From Pseudomonas sp. ZH-FAD (lineage in GTDB: Bacteria; Pseudomonadota; Gammaproteobacteria; Pseudomonadales; Pseudomonadaceae): a DNA stretch of 55,731 nt. The DNA lies in contig NZ_PGLR01000038.1 of assembly GCF_002803095.1 (NCBI RefSeq), positions 1-55,731 on the forward strand, in the 5' to 3' direction. Of the stretch, positions 54,015-55,731 are shown in pieces. The notes under the pieces are model-generated. The model was not told where the DNA came from, made no database searches, and worked only from the letters and a program-made list of their open reading frames with translations. A program made the translations under genes and the position numbers. Numbering within the stretch: the stretch's first letter is position 1; each line of letters opens with the position of its first letter.

Positions 54015-54078
54015 GTTGCGTTCAGCAAGGCGCACTCCTGCGTATCTCTCCGTGCCAGCGAACAGCGAAAGCCGCGCT

Positions 54079-55615
54079 CTAGGCTTGAGCGAGCCGCCCC
54101 TCTGACCTCAAGCGCAGGATGCTTGCTCTGACAGACGGATCGGCAGTAACAAGATCATCAAAGCTGTCGCTCTCCCTCCGATTCTTGATTAGCCAGCGCA
54201 GCAGCTCAGCGTTATGGTCTGCGGCTATCAAGTTCTCCCCGACCTGGCCTGACTCTACCGCCCGTGCCCCAGCAACCAGAAGCTGAGAGAGCTGGTCGGA
54301 AGAATTGCGGTCACACCACTCCCAGACAACCGATTTCGCAAGCGAAAGGCTAAAGAAGTCGTCGAACACAAGATGCTCCACCACCATGCGCTGCTCTTGA
54401 GGGGAGAGCTTTACGAATTGAGGGCCGGACAAGTGCATGCGGCAACCTACAGCTTGATATGCCCAGACCCTTTGCACGAAGGGCTTGCCCATGCCATTTG
54501 CAGCCTCAAGCTGAACCTCACCTCCCGCAACCTGCTTGAGCCATTGAGCAAAAAGCATAGAGCCATCCTGCGGCTCCACGAAAGGACCGGATAATGGCTT
54601 GCCCGCGCCTCTCTCCTTGCGCAGCCTAGACAGCGCATCGCGGTGGACCTGGACAGATCGGTCGAAAGTGCCGTACCGATTCTTTATCTGCCGCCAAAGC
54701 TTCTTGTAACCAGGACAGTCCCCTGCATCCCAGGCACGAACATCCTCCGGCGCAGCCGTTCGGTAGTGATACCAGCCCCCAGCGCATGAGGAATGAAATT
54801 CACACTGGAAACAGTAGTCGTGGTAGGCGGACAGTTTGTTATCCAGCTCCTGAGTGTTGTCACTCAAGACCTTCCAGCTCCAATCGGGATCATTCAGGTA
54901 GATGAGCCCGGCTCCAAGCGAAGCCTCGCCGGTAGTTTGGTTGGCATTGAATGTGGTCAGGCCGTCCGGCTCAATCGCAAGGTCGTACCGGAAGTTCCCA
55001 ATGCACTGATAGCTTGTCCCCCTGAACACCGCGCCGCTCATTTCATCAGCAGGTGTGAATGTGATGCCATCGGGCACAATGTCGAAAAGGCGAATGAGGT
55101 AGTCACTCATCTTCTCGAATTCCACCATGTTTGGCTGCCAGAATGTCCGGCCAGACCCGAACGGACTGATCATCTTGATTGAGAAGTCCTTGATCCCAAG
55201 CGGCAGGAAAGTCTCCAGCAGATACTCTGGCCCAAGCTCTACCACTGTCCGCGTGAGGATCACATCTAGGATTTTTTGGCGGACGCCGGCCTCTCTGACC
55301 GTTTCTTTCCAGCGGTCGAACAAAGCCATGTTCTTTCCGAAGCGGTTAGTCTCAGGCTCCCAGGACGTGTACAGGCACATTTCCTGTCTGTCGCCATATT
55401 TAGCGAACAGATCAAGGTAATCACTCCGCCGCTTCTCATCAGCGAAGATGAGGTTAGAGAGCACGTTGATCGAGCCCGGCGTTTTGAGCACCTTGTTGAA
55501 TTCAGAGCATTGGTCCAGTGCGTATGGAAGGTTCTCCTGCCAATACTCGACCGGCAAGCTGGTTATTTCCCCCCCAATCAGCTCCCACTCGATTTCTTCA
55601 AGCCCCTTGTCCAGC
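54079..55615 (-). pseudogene. Radical SAM/SPASM protein A, N-terminus removed by IS
   Basis: An open frame of about 512 codons runs from the IS boundary near 55615 to the stop at 54079. It begins inside the radical SAM barrel (WELIGGEITSLPVEYW), so the CxxxCxxC segment and start codon are missing. The remainder has the SPASM part YCFQCEFHSSCAGGW ... GDCPGYKKL and the tail of proteins B and C (VQRVWAYQAVGCRMHLSG, VVEHLVFDDFFSL). As it lacks its iron-sulfur site, it should be inactive. Confidence 0.85.
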
Positions 55616-55731
55616 TGCGGATTCCACGGTCATCTGGCCACCCATTCCATGAGCATCTGACCACCGATTCCACGCTGATCCGGCCACCCATTCCACGCGC
55701 ATCCGGCCACTGATTCCACGGCCATCCGGCC
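55616..55731. mobile_element. End of a probable IS21-family element with 23-bp tandem repeats
   Basis: From TGCGG at 55616, five consecutive 23-bp repeats follow, each beginning ATTCCA (55621, 55644, 55667, 55690, 55713) with consensus ATTCCACGNNCATCYGGCC. Terminal TG and multiple end repeats are features of IS21-family elements, and this repeat type resembles those I recall from Pseudomonas IS21 relatives. The rest of the element is beyond the edge, so its transposase genes are unseen. Confidence 0.6.

Noticed and set aside
40433..55615. Viperin-type antiviral, PQQ, mycofactocin or ranthipeptide cluster
   Set aside because: None of the partner genes or precursor peptides of those systems is visible, and the enzymes are SPASM-type rather than viperin-like.

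Overview
The window is high-GC gammaproteobacterial DNA, almost certainly from a Pseudomonas species. This rests on the pca/pob gene types and order, the PcaR operator sequence, and the IS1595, IS30 and IS21-like fragments. No tRNA, rRNA or CRISPR array was found. Both window edges lie in insertion-sequence DNA: the start of an IS30-type transposase on the left, and an IS21-like terminal repeat block on the right that cuts into a gene.

Left accessory region (1-2540). It holds an IS30 fragment, a hypothetical gene, a regular array of eight 23-nt dyad elements at about 32-bp spacing (641-887), nested inverted repeats (1167-1394) and a tyrosine recombinase.

Aromatic catabolism block (2542-15754). 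This is a near-complete protocatechuate branch of the beta-ketoadipate pathway plus 4-hydroxybenzoate entry. It comprises pcaIJFBDC, the IclR-type regulator pcaR with two operator regions, an AEC-family carrier, a zapE/AFG1-like ATPase, pcaGH, the LysR-type regulator pcaQ with a probable site upstream of pcaH, and an AraC-type pobR divergent from pobA. PobA makes protocatechuate, PcaGH opens the ring, PcaB, PcaC and PcaD make 3-oxoadipate, and PcaIJ and PcaF yield succinyl-CoA and acetyl-CoA. No pcaK or pcaT transporter is present.

Amine uptake/oxidation block (16141-30176). It contains TetR and LysR regulators, two class III aminotransferases, an aldehyde dehydrogenase, an APC permease, an outer-membrane barrel, a chemoreceptor, a polyamine-type periplasmic binding protein without an ABC transporter, and an inositol-monophosphatase-like enzyme. 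The set looks like sensing, uptake and transamination/oxidation of an amine whose acid product could enter the pob/pca pathway (inference).

Integrated island (about 30346 to 55615, continuing past the edge). It starts with a P4-type integrase whose last 30 codons were replaced when an IS1595-family element inserted, leaving an 8-bp target duplication. Next come an AddA-like helicase-nuclease, a small membrane protein and an AddB-like nuclease, then an EAL-domain gene. The cargo is a tightly coupled, leftward operon with an unfamiliar combination: five radical SAM/SPASM proteins (a sixth lies just upstream, truncated by the right-edge IS), a 1115-residue membrane protein fused to a PEP-synthase-like ATP-grasp and phosphohistidine domain, a 2-oxoglutarate/Fe(II) oxygenase, a nucleotide-fold protein, a small protein and a PilT/DotB-like ATPase. 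I do not recognise this as a described system. It is the best candidate here for new biology, most plausibly a peptide- or protein-modifying pathway at the membrane.
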